This document shows positions 1 through 11,039 of a DNA stretch of 64,000 nucleotides, piece by piece. The translations under genes were made by a program, and so were the position numbers. Each line of letters opens with the position of its first letter. The first letter of the stretch is position 1. The stretch comes from Tenrec ecaudatus (lineage: Eukaryota > Chordata > Mammalia > Afrosoricida > Tenrecidae), in contig NC_134535.1 in assembly GCF_050624435.1 (NCBI RefSeq), positions 124,731,731 through 124,795,730 on the forward strand, read 5' to 3'. The notes below the pieces were generated by a model. That model worked only from the letters and a program-made list of their open reading frames with translations. It was not told where the DNA came from and made no database searches.

Positions 1-324
1 AAGGGGCAAGGAATATAGAACAATGAAAACGGAACAAACAAAATGGAAACAAATGATGACAAATCGTGAAAATTGAATACAAAAGCACAGAATAATTTGG
101 GGGAAAATGTTAAATAGAAACCCCATTAGCGCTGTGTAAACTTTAACCTAAACCACCACCACAACACTACAACAAAAAAGAATGATTCGCCGTAAACAAC
201 AAAAGTGATTCTCAGCATTTAGGCCTGAAAATTTGTTGGCTGAAGAAAAGGGTCTAGGCTAGAGAGAGACCATGAAGCATCAAATCTAGAGGCTCATTTA
301 ATACTTTAATTTTGAGATATCTGT
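1..324. other. AT-rich intronic sequence, nothing recognised
   Basis: I see no coding exon, RNA gene or clear repeat here. It would lie in intron 3 of the left-hand lectin gene, since exon 3 of that minus-strand gene is at 662-761 and its CTLD exons would be before base 1. Confidence 0.4.
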
Positions 325-510
325 GGTGCTATGAGATAATAATTGGGCTGCTAGTCAAAATGTCAGTGGTTTAAACCTTCCAGCCCCCTACAGGGAAAAA
401 ACGAAACTTTCTTCCTCTGTACAGATTTTTAGTCTCTCAAACCCAAAGGAATAGTTCTATTCTGGCCTATATAGAGTTGCTACAAGTTGAAGTCGATTCC
501 CTGGCTGTTG
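325..510 (+). repeat. AfroSINE (tRNA-derived SINE), diverged
   Basis: It has the family layout: a tRNA-like head (gtggtgctatgag, then ggctgctagtcaaaa), a middle with 'cagattttta', and a 3' part resembling 'ctatagagttgctacaagttgaagtcgattcc'. It is older and more diverged than the copies at 18628 and 47846. Confidence 0.6.
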
Positions 511-661
511 ACTTCAAGACATTCAACTACACAGTTTAATAGAGCCATGGAATAAACCAGCTTGGAGCTCAGAAGATGTTGCAGTTCTGAAGATACAAAC
601 TTTCAGACTGAGAATTGGATTATTAGGAAAAGAAATCTTGTTGCTCATTTCAAAGGGGTAC

Positions 662-761
662 CTTTCAGTCCCTTTCTCTCATTGAGGCAGGTCAAATGTT
701 CATACTCTGGGTGATCAGTTGGCCTCTGGACACTTTGGTTACTCCAGAGAATTATGAGTCA
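662..761 (-). pseudogene. CLEC4-type lectin paralogue A, exon 3 (neck), frame-disrupted
   Basis: On the minus strand the exon opens after a pyrimidine tract and CAG (acceptor just above 761) and ends AAAG|gtacc. It aligns with exon 3 of the intact gene at 55489-55593: both start TG...TCATAAT and share CCAGAGGC, and the 3' half reads EYEHLTCLNERKGLK, a CLEC4 neck sequence. Relative to the intact exon there is a 7-base difference before CCAGAGGC, and the exon is 100 bp, not a multiple of three. Entered in the family phase (G|TG) it reaches a TAA after six codons. Exons 2 and 4 in this family meet in compatible phases, so skipping this exon would restore the frame. Either the gene is a pseudogene or exon 3 is no longer used. 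Confidence 0.6.
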
Positions 762-1209
762 CTGGAAAAGAGGAAGAAGGATTCGTTCTCCTCTTTTTTA
801 GTGTATCTAGGCAAGGCTATGGTGCCTTGCAAAGTTTTACTTCTGTCTTTCTCTCCCTCCCACTTTACCCAAACTAGTTTGACCACAACCGTACCTCATG
901 GTTCTTTCTGTGAAAGTTCTATAAAAAGTATTTTGTTAATCCTGTTTTCTTAAAGTTTTCCCTATATTTGCAAATATGTTTTGGCCTCCTTCAACTAGGA
1001 TGCAAATATTAACCACAGGGAAGGAAATCCAATGTATTCTCACTGTGCACCCACTGAGCGTCATGTCCTGCACAAAATTGCAAAAGCCTCTCCTTAAATC
1101 TTTTTTTGTAAGGTTTGAAATTCTTTTTTTTTTTTTTGGCTTTTCAGATTTTTTACTGTATAGAAGGTCTAGCTTTTGTACAATCAACTATTTTGCCTTA
1201 ATTACTTGG

Positions 1210-1355
1210 GGTTTTTTTAGTCATTTTATTGGGACTCATACAACTCATCACAATCCATACATATGTCAATTGTGTAAAGTACATCTGTACATTCATTGCC
1301 CTCATCATTCTCAAAACATTTGCTCTCCACTTGAGTCCCTGGCATCAGGTCCTGA
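1210..1355 (-). repeat. Retroposon family 1, 5'-truncated 3' end (minus)
   Basis: The reverse complement of the family 3' end is present: 'agtcattttattgggactcat' followed by the 'caatccatacatatgtcaat' and 'catttgctctcc' blocks. Only about 145 bp of the 3' end was copied. Confidence 0.8.
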
Positions 1356-1740
1356 GATTCTTATTTATTTCAGGACTTTTCAGAACCTTTATTTTGAATC
1401 GTCAAGAGCTAGCATGTAAAAAAACAAGCTAATTTTCTCAGATATCCTAGTGTATATATTTTGAAAAGGGCACTGTCCTTATTAACATCAAAATGGGTAG
1501 GTTTATCAATCAGGGTCCCACAAGAAGGCAACTTCACATCAACAACTTTTACGGAAAGTGTAGTAAACTACTTACAAAGGTATGGGCACTATTCAGGGAA
1601 ATCAGCAAAGATCCTAAAAGATCTTTAATCCTAAAAGATCACAAGTATTTTGATTTTTCTGATGTTTCCTGACTTCTGATAACTGTAAATGAATATATGA
1701 GGTTAAATTAAAGAGAAGTCAAACATACTACTTAGAGAGA

Positions 1741-1935
1741 AGTCCTGGGGCACACTGTCAGCTAAATGTTGGACTGCTAACTACAAGTCCTGAAGTTCAA
1801 ATCCACTGACTGCCTCTTGGGAAAAAGAAGAGGCTATCTGCTCCCTTAAAGATTTACACAGCCTCAGGAAATTGTGTAAGGTCTCTATGAGTCAGAATTA
1901 ACAAATTGGCTGTGGGTTTGGTGGAGATCAACTTG
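1741..1935 (+). repeat. AfroSINE
   Basis: The tRNA-like head ('ttggactgctaactacaagtc', 'agttcaaatccactga') is followed by 'gatttacacagcc' and the tail 'ctatgagtcagaattaac...gtgggtttggt'. It abuts the next retroposon copy. Confidence 0.8.
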
Positions 1936-1940
1936 GAATA

Positions 1941-2870
1941 TCTTTCGTTAAAAATGTTTTTTACTGGCATTCCATGATGCTCACCTTCCCAGCACGATCT
2001 CTGAAGACAAATGGGTGCATAAGCCAATGTGGTAAAGAAAGCTGATGGTGTCCAGCTATCAAAAGATATACCATCTGGGGTCTTAAAGACTTGCAGGTAA
2101 ACAAGCAGCCATCTAGCTGAGAAGCAATAAAGCCCACATGGAAGAAACACACCAGCCTGTGTGATCACGAGATTTTAAAGGGATCAGGTATAAGGCATCA
2201 AGGGGAGGGGGGGCGATCATATTGTTGTGAATGAGGGGGATTACAGATTGGGTACCCAAAACCCATCTGTGGGCAACTGGACATCCCTTACTGAAGGGTC
2301 ATGGGGAAGAGATTAGCCAGTCAGGGTGCAGCATAGCAACAATGAAACATACAACTTTCCTCTAGTTCTTTACTGCTTCCTACTACCCCCCACCCCCACC
2401 CCCCACTATCATGATCCCAATTCTACCTTACAAATCCGGCTAGACCAGAGGAGGTACACTAGTACAGATAGAAAATGGAAACACAGGGAATCCAATACAT
2501 ATGATCCCTTCAGTACCAGTGCTGAAAATGGAGATACCAGGAGGGTGAAGGGAAGGTGGAATAGAAACGGGGAACCAATTACAAGGATTTACATAAAACC
2601 TCCTACCTGGGATATGGACAACAGAAAAGTGGGTGAAGGTAGACGTTGGACAAAATAATAATAATTTATCAATTATCAAGGGTTTGTGAGTGGTGGGGAG
2701 AGCGGGGAAGGAGGGGGAATGAAGAGCTGATACCAAGGGCTCAAGTAGAAAGCCAATGTTTTGAGAATGGTGATGGCAACAAATGTGCAAATGTGCTGGA
2801 CACAATGGATGGATGTATGGATTGTGAGAAGCATTGTACAAGCCCCCAATAAAATGATTTTAAAATTTTA
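1941..2870 (+). repeat. Retroposon family 1 copy, 0.93 kb (plus)
   Basis: It starts in the 'ctggcattccatgatgctcacc' block, contains one copy of the internal ~240 bp unit (about 1965-2200), and runs to the 3' end 'ccccaataaaatgatttt' with an A/T-rich tail. It sits in intron 2 of the left lectin gene and has no ORF shared with other copies. Confidence 0.85.
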
Positions 2871-3470
2871 AATAGTTTTTTGTTGTTGGTACTCACTGGC
2901 AACAAAGAATAAAATATAATCTTTCTCCTATTCTTATTTAATGTTCTGCCTATTTATTTCATCATTCTGATATAGCGATTAAAACCAAACTACTCTTATT
3001 GCCTCTAAATTTATTACCTGTGTTTGTTCTTTCCACAGAAAATAAATAGCTATTCTTAATCCCTTTGTCTTTTGCTTTAGACCATAAAATAAACAGCATT
3101 TGATTTTAGTAATATTTTATTTCTTGGGGTTAAACAAAACCCTGTAATGTGTACTTATAACTTGAAAGAAACTAAAGCCTGTACTACCAACCTATTTTCA
3201 CTTGATTTAGGAAATCTCACAAATTTCTACTTTGCATTATAACATCAGAGAATAGAGCAAGCTATGACACCAAATGGTAGAAGAGAGAATAGAAATTCAC
3301 TGAGTTTCACCCAAGATATAAAACCAAGCAAAGGAAGGAAGATGATGTACTTTCCTGTATTCCCCACTGCATCATGGTTTGAACAATTTTCCTTCTGACG
3401 TTGGGGAGACCTCCACATGAAGGTTAAGAAGCCAGAGTACGGCAGCCAGAGAAGGAATGCTTGTATTCCC
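2871..3470. other. AT-rich intronic sequence, nothing recognised
   Basis: No exon, repeat head or RNA gene is visible. It lies in the expanded intron 2 of the left lectin gene. Confidence 0.4.
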
Positions 3471-3474
3471 AGCT

Positions 3475-3600
3475 GTTGTCAAATGCCATCAAGATGGTTC
3501 TGATTCATAACAAAGCTAAGTGCAACAGAACGAAATATGGTCTTTCTCTGAGTCAGCCTCACAATCTTATTCCCAATAGAGGGCTTTTCAATACAAAGGA
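3475..3600 (-). repeat. AfroSINE 3' fragment (minus), degraded
   Basis: 'aatgccatcaagatggttctgattcata' resembles the reverse complement of the SINE 3' end (tgagtcggaatcgactcgatggca). The rest is too diverged to align by eye. Confidence 0.35.
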
Positions 3601-3907
3601 ACAGATTAACATTGGTGCACCTTGAAGTCCAATACTGAGAGATGCTAACTGTAACTAGGCCACACATAGAGATGAGATCATGTTCACAATTGAAAAAATA
3701 CAACTAGGACCAGGCAAAGTAGGACCAATTATGCAAAATAATAGTGATAATAATAATAACTCAGAGCACAAGAAGCATGGCATTGCCAGTAAGGGTTGTC
3801 ATTTTTAAAAAATACTTTTATTGGAGGCACTTATATCTCTTATCACAATCCATACATTTCTCCACTGTGTCAATAACATCTGCACATATGCAGCCATCAT
3901 CATTTTC

Positions 3908-6240
3908 TTTGCTGTTTTTAAAATCATTTTATTAGGGGCTCATACAACTCTTATCACAATCCATACATACATCAATTGTGTAAAGCACATTTGTATATTC
4001 ATTGTCCTCATGATTCTCAAAAGCACATTTGTATATTCATTGTCCTCATGATTCTCAAAACATTTGCTCTCCCCTTAAGCCCCTGGCATCAGCTCCTCAT
4101 TTATCCCCTCCCTCCCCATTCCCCCCCTTCCTTCGTGAACCCTTGATAATGTATAATTTATTATTTTGTCATATCTTGCCCTGTCCAACGTCTGCCTTCA
4201 CCCACATTTCTTTTGTCTGTTCCCCAGGGAGGAGGTCACATCCTTGTAATCAGTTTCCCCTTTCCAACCCACCCTCTCTCTACCCTCCCAGTATCGATAC
4301 TCACACCACTTGTCCTGAAGGGATCGTCCACCCTGGATTCCCTATATTTCCAGTTCCTATCTGTACTAGTGTACATCCTCTGGTCTAGCCAGATTTGCAA
4401 AGTAGAATTGGGATCATGGTAGTGGGTGGAGGGGGGAGGTTGGGGAGGGAATAACACATTTAGGAACTAAAGGAAAGTTATATTTCTTATCATTGCTACA
4501 TCACATCCTGACTGGCTCGTCTCCTCCCCGAGACCCTTCTGTAAGGGGATGTCTAGTGGCCTAGAAATGGGCTTTGAGTCTCCATTCCATATTCCCCCCG
4601 CCAATCACAATGATATGGTTTTTTGTTCTGATGATGCCTGATATCTCTTGATACCTCATGATCACACTGGCTGGTGTGCTTTTTCCATGTGGGCTTTGTT
4701 GCTTCTGAGCTAGATGGCCGCTTGTTTACCTTCAAGCCTTTAAGACCCCAGGCGCTATATCTTTTGATACCTGGGCACCATCAGCTTTCTTCATCCCATT
4801 TGCTTATTCACCCGCTTTGTCTTCAGTGGTTGTGTCAGGAAAGTGAGCATCATAGAATGCCAATTTAATAGAAGAAAGTATTCTTTCATTGAGGAAGTAC
4901 TTGAATGGAGGCCCAATGTCCTTGTGCTACTTTGATACTAAACCTATAAATATACACACATAGACCTATTTCCCAATCCTCATATATAAATATGTTTACA
5001 TATGTACGTGCCTTTATCTAGACCTCTATAGCTGCCCTTTGCCTCCCAGCTCTTTCCTCTATTTCCCTTGACTTTCCTCCTGTCCCACTATCATGCTCAG
5101 TCCCCACCAGAGTTTCAGCAATTCCTCTTGGTTACATGACCCTTGATCATGCCCTACCAGGCCTCCCACACACTCTTCATCACTGATTTGGATCACTTAT
5201 TGTTCCTTATCCCGGGGTTTGTCAACACCACTACCTTTCCCCCCACCTCCCCCTTTCCCATGTCCTCCCGGAACTGCCAGTTCCATTGTTTTCTCCTCCA
5301 GACTGTTCATTCAGCCTATTTTATTTAGACAGACCTGTGGAGATAATAACATGCACACAAACAAAACAGAGCAAAACCAAACAACAACAAAACAATGACA
5401 AAAAACACAACAAGAAAGGCTTGTAGTTAGTTGAAGGATTGTTTGTTGGCCTTTAGGAGTGTTTTCCAGTCCAGTCTGTTGGGGCACCATGCCCTAGCCC
5501 CAAAGTCCACCTTCAACATTCTCTGGGGACCTCGCTGCTCCATTCCCTTGCTATTCTGTTGCACCCCCTTAGTGTTTTGCCTCTCTATGGTGGGATCATA
5601 TCGGGTGAAATTCCCACACTGCATCTCTGGTGTTGTCACCTGTAGGGCTATGGGTCAGTGAGGAGCCTCATGTCTCATAGTGGGGCCGGCTATGTGGTCC
5701 TCTCTGTGGATTGGCTTCTCTAATTGGGAACATTGTCTTCATGGCCTGGTGTGCCACGATGTGCTCCACTCTCTCCTCCCCTCCTTCATCTGCTCCCGTG
5801 TGCTCCGATATGCCCCTCTCCCAGAGCTGCATATTCAATGCTGTCCTTTGAAATAAATTCTTCTGGGGGGAGGGGCAGGTGTCCCCTTAGTAGTTAGGAT
5901 TGGGGCCGGCCCCTCAGACCCCTCCACTGGTTCCCTACTCCATGCCAACATGTTGCATTCACATTTTGAAGCACTGAGTTGAAGTCTGATCCCTCTTTCC
6001 CTGTGGAGATATAAATAATGCCCTCCCCTTGGGTGGGTTAGTGCCCTGTGCCCCTGCTACCCATTTCTTTACTATTTTTTTTCTTTTCCCCACCTCTTTT
6101 TTAGTTGTCTACCATGTGTATCCCTGTATTTGGTCTCCTCCCTGCCATATTACCTGGTCCTCACCCCAGGAATGTTTGTATACGATAGCTATCTCCCTAT
6201 GCCTCTTTTGCATTTTTTTTTAAACCTTACCTCAGCGGAC
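3908..6240 (-). repeat. Retroposon family 1, longest copy (~2.33 kb), nested in the copy at 3806-7335
   Basis: This is the most 5'-extended copy in the window. The sense strand starts at 6240 (gtccgctgaggtaagg) and ends at 3908 with AATAAAATGATTTTAAAAA. Blocks in sense order are a novel 5' part (6240-5870), the 'cagactggactggaaaacac' block (about 5480), a poly-purine/AC-rich joint (about 5340-5410), one copy of the internal unit (about 4620-4850), and the 3' end. All frames are broken by stops and none is conserved across copies, so it is noncoding as it stands. The flanking 8 bp duplication, A-tail and variable truncation of sister copies fit LINE-driven (target-primed) retroposition. I cannot name the family. 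Confidence 0.85.
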
Positions 6241-7169
6241 TCATTTTCAAAGCATTCTCCTTCCACTTGAGCCCCTGATATCAGCTCCCAATTTCTTTCC
6301 CTCCCTTTCCCACCTGCCCACCCTCATGAACCCTTGATAAGTTATAGATTATAATAATTATTATTATTTTCATATCTTACATCATCGTCCATCATCCCTC
6401 ACCCACTTTTCCATTGTTTGTCCCCCTGAGAGGGGGTTATAGATTTATCCTTGTGATAGATTCCCCCTTTCTCCTCCCACTATCCCCTAATCCTCCTGGT
6501 ATCTCTACTCACATTGTTGACCCTAGGTGGTGGGGGGGATAGGTGATCTACCCTGGATTCCCTGTGCTGGAGGCTCTTATCTGTTGTAGTGTGCATGTTC
6601 TGGTCTAATCCAATTTGTAAGGTAGAATTGAGGTCATGATAGTGGGGGGAAGGAAGCACCAAAGAACTAGAGGAAAGTTGTTTGTTTCATTGGTGTCTAC
6701 GGCACCCTGACTGGCTCATTTCTTACCTGTGTCCCCTCTGTAGGGGGACGTCCAATTGTCTACAGATGGGCATTGGGTCTCCACTTCATACCCACCACCA
6801 CCCAATTCACCTTGGGGATGATTTTGTTCTGGGTCTTAGATGCCGAGTACCTGATCCCATCAAAACCTCGTGATCACACAGACTGACATGCTTCTTCCAT
6901 GTGGACTCTGTTGCTTCTCAGCTAGATGGATGCCTGTTTATCTTTAAGACTTTAAGACCCCAGACGCTATATCTTTTGATAGCCAGGCACCATCTTCACC
7001 ACATTTACTTATGCACCCATTTTGTCTTCAGCAATTTTGTTGGGTAGGTGAGCATCACAGAATGCCAGATTGTTAGAATAAAATGTTCTTGTGTTGAGGG
7101 AGTACTTGAGTCAAGGCCCAATGTCCACCTGCAACCTTAATTCTTAACAAAGAAATGAGTACATAGTTC

Positions 7170-7204
7170 TATTCCATATATATATGTATATATATATATA
7201 TATA
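7170..7204. repeat. (TA)n microsatellite
   Basis: An almost pure TA run interrupted by one G, inside the family 1 'atatatttatat' block. Confidence 0.9.
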
Positions 7205-7454
7205 GACTTCCTTTGCCACCTGGTTCTTTCCTCTATTTTCTTTTACTTTCCTCTTGTCCCACCATCATGTTCTGCCTTCATTCAGATTTGGAATTCCTTG
7301 CTGCTACATTGCCCTTGATTAAGCCCCACTAGGCGTCCTATGAAGGACTGCCATTTTATGGCCATAACGAAAAAACTAGGTTTTCTGAGAATCCTTAGAA
7401 AATGCCATCAAGAAAAGGAACTAGGGACCAGCTGCATTTCAGCCAAAAGCTCAC

Positions 7455-7556
7455 CCCAACGGCTCACAATGAAACAGGCACTGAGGACTGAGAGGGAAAC
7501 CACAGCAATAGACCAAACCTTCACCTGGTACTGCCAGGCTTCTTCCTCTCTGGGCT
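7455..7556 (-). CDS. CLEC4-type lectin paralogue A, exon 2 (transmembrane)
   Basis: The exon is 102 bp, bounded by an acceptor (cttccctta cag above 7556) and a donor (TGGG|gtgagc below 7455). With the last base of exon 1 it reads E-P-R-E-E-E-A-W..., then VKVWSIAVVSLSVLSACF, a membrane anchor matching the CLEC4C/CLEC6A pattern (a tryptophan and basic residue just before the hydrophobic run). Phase is 1-1, as in the intact gene's exon 2 (56587-56688), from which it differs at about 20 of 102 bases. The reading frame is open. Exon 3 lies 6.7 kb away instead of 1.0 kb in the sister gene, because the intron took in family 1 retroposons. Confidence 0.85.
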
Positions 7557-7689
7557 CTGTAAGGGAAGTGCACAGCGTTACCATCTCCAGTGACTGGGGT
7601 CAGGGAGAAGAGATTCCTCATGGCTTAGAACAGCATGCAGGTCATGCTATGAGAGAAAAAAAAGTATAAATGAAAAATTGTGTGACAAG

Positions 7690-8113
7690 AAGTGGCCACA
7701 GAAATTCCCTCTGAACAGATGACCAGCTAATAACCTGCAGCCCATGACAAATTTAGACAAAACTCATCCAGAGTAAACTGTACTTTCCATTTGCCTCCTT
7801 TTTCTCCTTCAATCTCATCCCCTCCCAGTGAGTCTCTCTCTTTCTCTAATATCGTTTTTGCTTTAATTTCTCACTTTTCTATACAGTCAGTGCTTATTAT
7901 TTCAATGACGTCAAGGCTGAATTACTGAGTTTTTCCTTTCTTCATCGTTCCCTGATCCTTGATCCCACACTGATTTCAGGGCTGAGATTGTTATGATCTC
8001 TCTATTCTCACGCTAAGGCTGCCCGCTCCTCCCAAAGCCATTCAGTCGCCTCGGTGTCTGTTTCCTCCTCTTATGGCACTCCCACCACCTTCTCTACAAC
8101 CAAGAAGAAGAGG
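7690..8113 (-). other. Intron 1 block nearly identical to 57376-57803
   Basis: About 420 bp of intron 1 matches the intron 1 block of the second lectin gene with roughly 15-20 differences by eye. This is clearly more similar than the neighbouring exon 2 or the 5' flank. It contains no ORF and no recognised mobile element. Candidate explanations are local gene conversion or a conserved regulatory segment. Confidence 0.75.
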
Positions 8114-8119
8114 GCTCAC

Positions 8120-8147
8120 CTCGACCTTGAGGTTGTCCTCCCAGCAT
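8120..8147 (-). CDS. CLEC4-type lectin paralogue A, exon 1 (start codon, cytoplasmic tail)
   Basis: The minus strand reads ATG at 8147-8145, then MLGGQPQGR, ending CGAG|gtgagc, a strong donor. Length (28 bp) and end phase (1) are the same as exon 1 of the intact gene (57812-57839), with 3 differing bases. The tail is very short with no ITIM-like YxxL. This is typical of CLEC4C/CLEC6A-type receptors, which signal through an ITAM adaptor, rather than of CLEC4A. Confidence 0.8.
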
Positions 8148-8921
8148 TGTGTGTGCACACACGCTCTCAGCTTACTGTGACTAAGGGGTTACACAGCTGA
8201 CTTGTCACTCTTCCTGATGATGTGACTGTAGAGATCTGCCTTCATTTTCAGAGGTCAAGTTCCTTGTGCCTCTTCTACATGCTCTGAAGCTAAGGAATGT
8301 GGCTCAGAACATTTTCTACTGGGACCTGAAGTTCACACAATATCTTCAAAAGTGAGGCAATTCAAAAATAAGGAAATTGCCTAAAATTGAAAGAAAACCA
8401 TTCATAGGAGCAGTTCTCACCATGAGACAGAGCAGAGGAGCTAGGCCGTGATCCCAAGAAGATTGGTGAACTTCTCAGCCCATGGAACAAGGCAGATGCT
8501 AAGGGATTGCAGGTCTGAGAGGCTGAGGATCAAAGAGACGTGGCTACTGGCATGTGTGAGAAGAGGTACTACCCTGGACCAAGTACTATTTCCTTGATGT
8601 TTTCTGGTCTTGACTGATGGTAAGCTGTTAACTTCCCAAACAACAACTCATAGTCGTGGATATTGTCTGTGACCGATGATTGAACTTAGCAGAGGAGAAT
8701 CCTGGAGGAACCGCTAGTGGTAGCAGAGGGGAGAAGTTGGAGAGGGGGAGGCAGGGCTGCCCTCTGCTGGACTCTCTTTCTCCTTTGTGTAGCCAATGGA
8801 GGTCAGATATAGTCCCCGTGTCATGTCCACATATCCAAGGACAATGATGATTCAGACCTCATGGTTTCATTAGCAAGAGCTGTAAGTACACACTGCTGTT
8901 TTAATTGCTACAAGTGTTTTT
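8148..8921 (-). promoter_or_regulatory. 5' flank of lectin paralogue A
   Basis: This is upstream of exon 1. The first ~200 bp is recognisably related to the flank of the sister gene (57840-58010) but clearly less similar than intron 1. I see no certain TATA box or CpG island and cannot place the transcription start. Confidence 0.4.
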
Positions 8922-9125
8922 CAAAGGAGTACTGGTGCCATAGTGGATTAGAGGTTGAACTGGTAATCACACAAAGTCAGCAGGTTAAAGCCATCAGCTC
9001 TTTTGTGGGAGAAAAATGAGACTTTCTGCTCCCCATAAAGATTTACAGCCCCAAAAACCCAAAGGAGCAGTCCTCTAGGGTGACTATGAATCAGAATAAG
9101 CTGTATGGCAGTGAGTATTTTTTTT
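8922..9125 (+). repeat. AfroSINE
   Basis: The copy runs from 'gagtactggtgccatagtgg' through 'gatttacagcc' to 'tatgaatcagaataagctgtatggcagtgag', with a T-rich end. Confidence 0.85.
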
Positions 9126-9184
9126 GTTTTGTTTTAGAGTTTTTTTGCTGTTGTTGTTGTTGTTATTAGCTTTGGGGATTTTTT

Positions 9185-9433
9185 TTTTAGGAAACTTTTT
9201 TTAAAAATCTTTTTATTGGGGCTCATAAGGCTCTTATCACAATCTGTACATACCTCAATTGAGGAAAGCACCCTTATACATTCGTTGCACTCATCATTCT
9301 CATAATTCACCTTCCACTTGGGTTCCTGGAATCAGCTCGGTTTCCCTTTTTTCCCCCCTTCCCACTCCCTCCCCGATCCCACCCCTGGTCCCTTGATAGT
9401 TTATAAATAATTATTATATCTTATCTTACACTC
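9185..9433 (-). repeat. Retroposon family 1, 5'-truncated copy with 16 bp TSD (minus)
   Basis: A 3' end of about 250 bp is flanked by GCTTTGGGGATTTTTT at 9169-9184 and again at 9434-9449. It is inserted at the 3' end of another minus copy that starts at 9450. Confidence 0.9.
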
Positions 9434-9449
9434 GCTTTGGGGATTTTTT

Positions 9450-10165
9450 ATAAATCAATTTATTGAGGGCTCTTACAACATGTATAACAATCTATACATC
9501 AATTTTATCAAGCACATTTGTACATACATTGTTATCATAATTTTCAAAACATTTTTTTCTACTTGAGCCCTTGCTATCAGTTCCTATTTTCCACCTTCCT
9601 CCCTCCTACTTCCCCCCTCTAGACCACTTGATAAATTATAAACTATTGTTTTCATATCTTATACCATCTGCTGTCTCCCTTCACCCAGGTGTCTGCTGTT
9701 CGTCCCCCGGGGCAGGGTGAGGGGAGGTCAATCATTGTGATATGTTCTCCCTTGATGTGCGACCTTGATACCTAACATATAAATATATGTACATAGACTT
9801 GTATTTGTATTTTTATATATTGATATATTTACATTTATTCCTGCCTATATTTGTACCTCTATAAATGGTTTTTTGCCTCCTAGTTGTTTCCTCTGTTTCC
9901 TTTTATTTTCCTCCTGTCCCACTATCATGTTCCACCTTCATTTGGCTCTCAGTAATTCCCCTCGACTACACTGCACTTGATCAAACCCCACCAGGCATTC
10001 TATACCCTCCTTGCCATCAATTTTAGATCTCTTGTTGATTCCTTATCCCTGGATTTGTTGACTACCCCCTCCCTTTCCCCCACCAACCCCTCTCCTTTGT
10101 CCCCCCAGGACCATAGATTCCATTGTTTTCTCCTCGAGATAGTTTATCTTGCCTATTTATATAGA
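9450..10165 (-). repeat. Retroposon family 1, older copy (minus), internally deleted
   Basis: The 3' end ('caatttattgagggctctta') passes through the 'gatatgttctcccttg' region and then jumps to 'gcgaccttgatacctaacat', so the internal 240 bp unit and neighbours are missing. It ends near 'gcctatttatatagatcatc'. Confidence 0.75.
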
Positions 10166-10384
10166 TCATCATCTTTTTAGTGTTTTTGTAGTTGCTGATT
10201 TTGTAATTTTTTTTCTGGTGTTTCAGCTATAATACTGTGGTAATTAGTAAACTTTCATCATTAATATTTTTGAGAGTGAAGTACTAATTAAAGGAAAGGA
10301 GAAAATTTTTAAAGGGCTTCTGCTCTGTTGTTAATGTAGCCAATAATATTGCATGTCAATGCAGACATATTTTAAAAGACAGAG

Positions 10385-10520
10385 GGTTTAAGTGGAGAGT
10401 GAATGCTTTGAAAATGATGAGGGCAATGAATGTACAAATGTGCTTTACACAATTGATGTATGTATGGATTGTGATAAGAGTTGTATGAGTCCCTAATAAA
10501 AAACACACACAAAAAAAGAC
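10385..10520 (+). repeat. Retroposon family 1, ~135 bp 3' end (plus)
   Basis: 'taagtggagagtgaatgctttg' through 'gagtccctaataaaaaacac' with an A/C-rich tail: a strongly 5'-truncated copy. Confidence 0.85.
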
Positions 10521-11039
10521 AGATTTGTTGTCAGGATTCCTAAAATCTAAGAAATGTTGTATTTAAGCAATTTACAGCTATATTACCACATTATCATTCT
10601 AGGATAGCTGATAATGCGCATTACCAAGGATTCCATACGGTCTGACATGGAAGGAGACCAGAGGAAATGACTCCGTGAGTCACCACACTGGAGGACACCA
10701 ACCCCGTGACAGCCCTGGTGGTGACCCGTATGTGTCAGGGTAGAACTGTGCTCCCCGAGCTGTCAATGGCTGCTTCAGGGGCAGTACGTCTCCAGGCCTT
10801 TCTTCCAAGGCACTTCGGGGTGGCGTCCTGAGGAAGGAGAGGAAAATCCTGAATGTGCAGTCAGTCAGTTGGAAGTGAGAGTGTCTCTGTTTCAGAATGA
10901 CATGGCAGTGTCTGACCTCACCCGAATTTAGGAGTGGGGAGAAGAATCACAGTCACCAGGGCAACACCGATTCCCTTGAGATGGAAAGTCAGGGGTATCT
11001 CCTCTCCCCAAATTTTCACCTACTCTTATACCAGCCACC

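Larger units (their letters stand above)
3806..7335 (-). repeat. Retroposon family 1, older outer copy (minus), split by a younger copy
   Basis: The 3' end is at 3806-3907 ('tacttttattggaggcactta...'). The alignment breaks in the 'catcattttc' block and resumes at 6241 with 'tcattttcaaagcattctcc', continuing to 7335. The gap is filled by a second minus copy (3908-6240). TCATTTTC occurs at 3900-3907 and 6241-6248, so it is the target-site duplication of the inner insertion. Confidence 0.85.

Noticed and set aside
7340-7669. 109-codon plus-strand frame
   Set aside because: It is the antisense of lectin exon 2 and its flanks, where minus-strand splice sites and a TM-coding frame explain the sequence.
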